Notes under the pieces: generated by a model
Database searches by the model: none
Told to the model about the DNA's origin: nothing
Seen by the model: the letters and a program-made list of their open reading frames with translations, nothing else
Assembly (NCBI RefSeq): GCF_022539315.1
Contig: NC_066314.1
Span: forward strand, 55,303,180-55,367,179
DNA from: Serinus canaria
Taxonomy: Eukaryota > Chordata > Aves > Passeriformes > Fringillidae
Direction of reading: 5' to 3'
DNA length: 64,000 nt
Program-made: the position numbers and the translations under genes
In this document: piece after piece, positions 63,563 to 64,000 of the stretch
How positions within the stretch are numbered: the first letter of the stretch is position 1
Layout: each line of letters begins with the position of its first letter

Positions 63563-64000
63563 GGTCACCAGAAGATGACCAGAAGTGCCGTGTTTCTCAC
63601 AGTCCTGCTGTCCATCCCTTCCTGGCTTTGGCAGCCCTGCAGGGTGCTGAGCTGAACTCTCTCCCTGTGCTTTCCTGAAGTTTCCTCCACGGGACAGTTA
63701 TGCTCATCCTGATTGCTCAAGTGCCACTTAGTTAAAAACTGGTGCGACTGAGTAGGTCCTCAAGTATAAATTACCCATGTAGAAAAAGCAAGAAGCTGAC
63801 CTGTTTCTTTTCCCTCCCTAAAGATTATAAAGGGGATAAATTACCTGTATGACACACAGGCTACAGCCTGAACATGTTTCTCCCTTTTTCTTTCAGGCTA
63901 ACTGGAAATTCTGCCTGCTTCAGACATTTTCCCACAGATTTGTAGTTGTTTATTTGCCTAAACTATGGGCTCTGTGTTCAGCTGGAGTCCAACAGATTGT
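63563..64000. other. Right edge, no feature recognised
   Basis: Unique sequence with no gene, repeat or regulatory motif that I can support. Confidence 0.5.

Noticed and set aside
1..64000. tRNA genes, CRISPR arrays or bacterial-type operons
   Set aside because: No tRNA B-box within a cloverleaf-like context, no regularly spaced direct repeats with unique spacers and no clustered co-directional genes. The sequence is vertebrate.

Overview
This is vertebrate nuclear DNA and most likely comes from a bird, probably a passerine. Three things point that way: a split vertebrate gene with large introns, several CR1 LINE fragments whose 3' tails end in ATTCTATG- or ATTCTGTG-type octamers, and AT-rich non-coding sequence broken by compact CpG-rich islands. 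The species call is inference from repeat style. No bacterial, plasmid or CRISPR-like content is present.

The only protein-coding gene I can support is MPPED1, a brain-type metallophosphoesterase-domain protein, on the minus strand. Three coding exons lie in the window (30775-30624, 25659-25478 and 12788-12563). Their splice sites and phases join perfectly and encode 186 complete residues, including the metal-binding DxH, GD and GNHE motifs. The remaining C-terminal exons, with the GHxH motif, must lie left of position 1. A CpG island at about 42.9-44.45 kb with a good minus-strand splice donor at 43229 is the best candidate for the main promoter and a 5' non-coding exon.

Layout. 1-2582: a CR1 LINE split by a solo LTR, inside the MPPED1 intron that runs off the left edge. 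2583-12562: the rest of that intron, with two more CR1 pieces. 12789-43229: three further introns with microsatellites, small tandem duplications and a long GGGGAA purine tract. 42.9-44.45 kb: the CpG island. 44.5-62.5 kb: a gene-poor upstream region. 62.57-62.87 kb: a second GC-rich island with a minus-strand TATA/CCAAT/GC-box arrangement, a putative first exon with a strong donor, and a CTCF-like motif. 62.87-63.56 kb: another CR1, split by a second, different solo LTR. In human, SCUBE1 lies divergently upstream of MPPED1, so the right side is probably the MPPED1-SCUBE1 intergenic interval, but no SCUBE1 exon is visible here.

The most interesting observations are the two LTR-in-CR1 nestings with readable target-site duplications (6 bp and 4 bp), the candidate upstream promoter/first exon at 62.6 kb, and the adjacent CTCF-like site. 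I found no convincing new multi-gene system. Nearly all longer open frames in the window are chance frames in repeats or GC-rich DNA.
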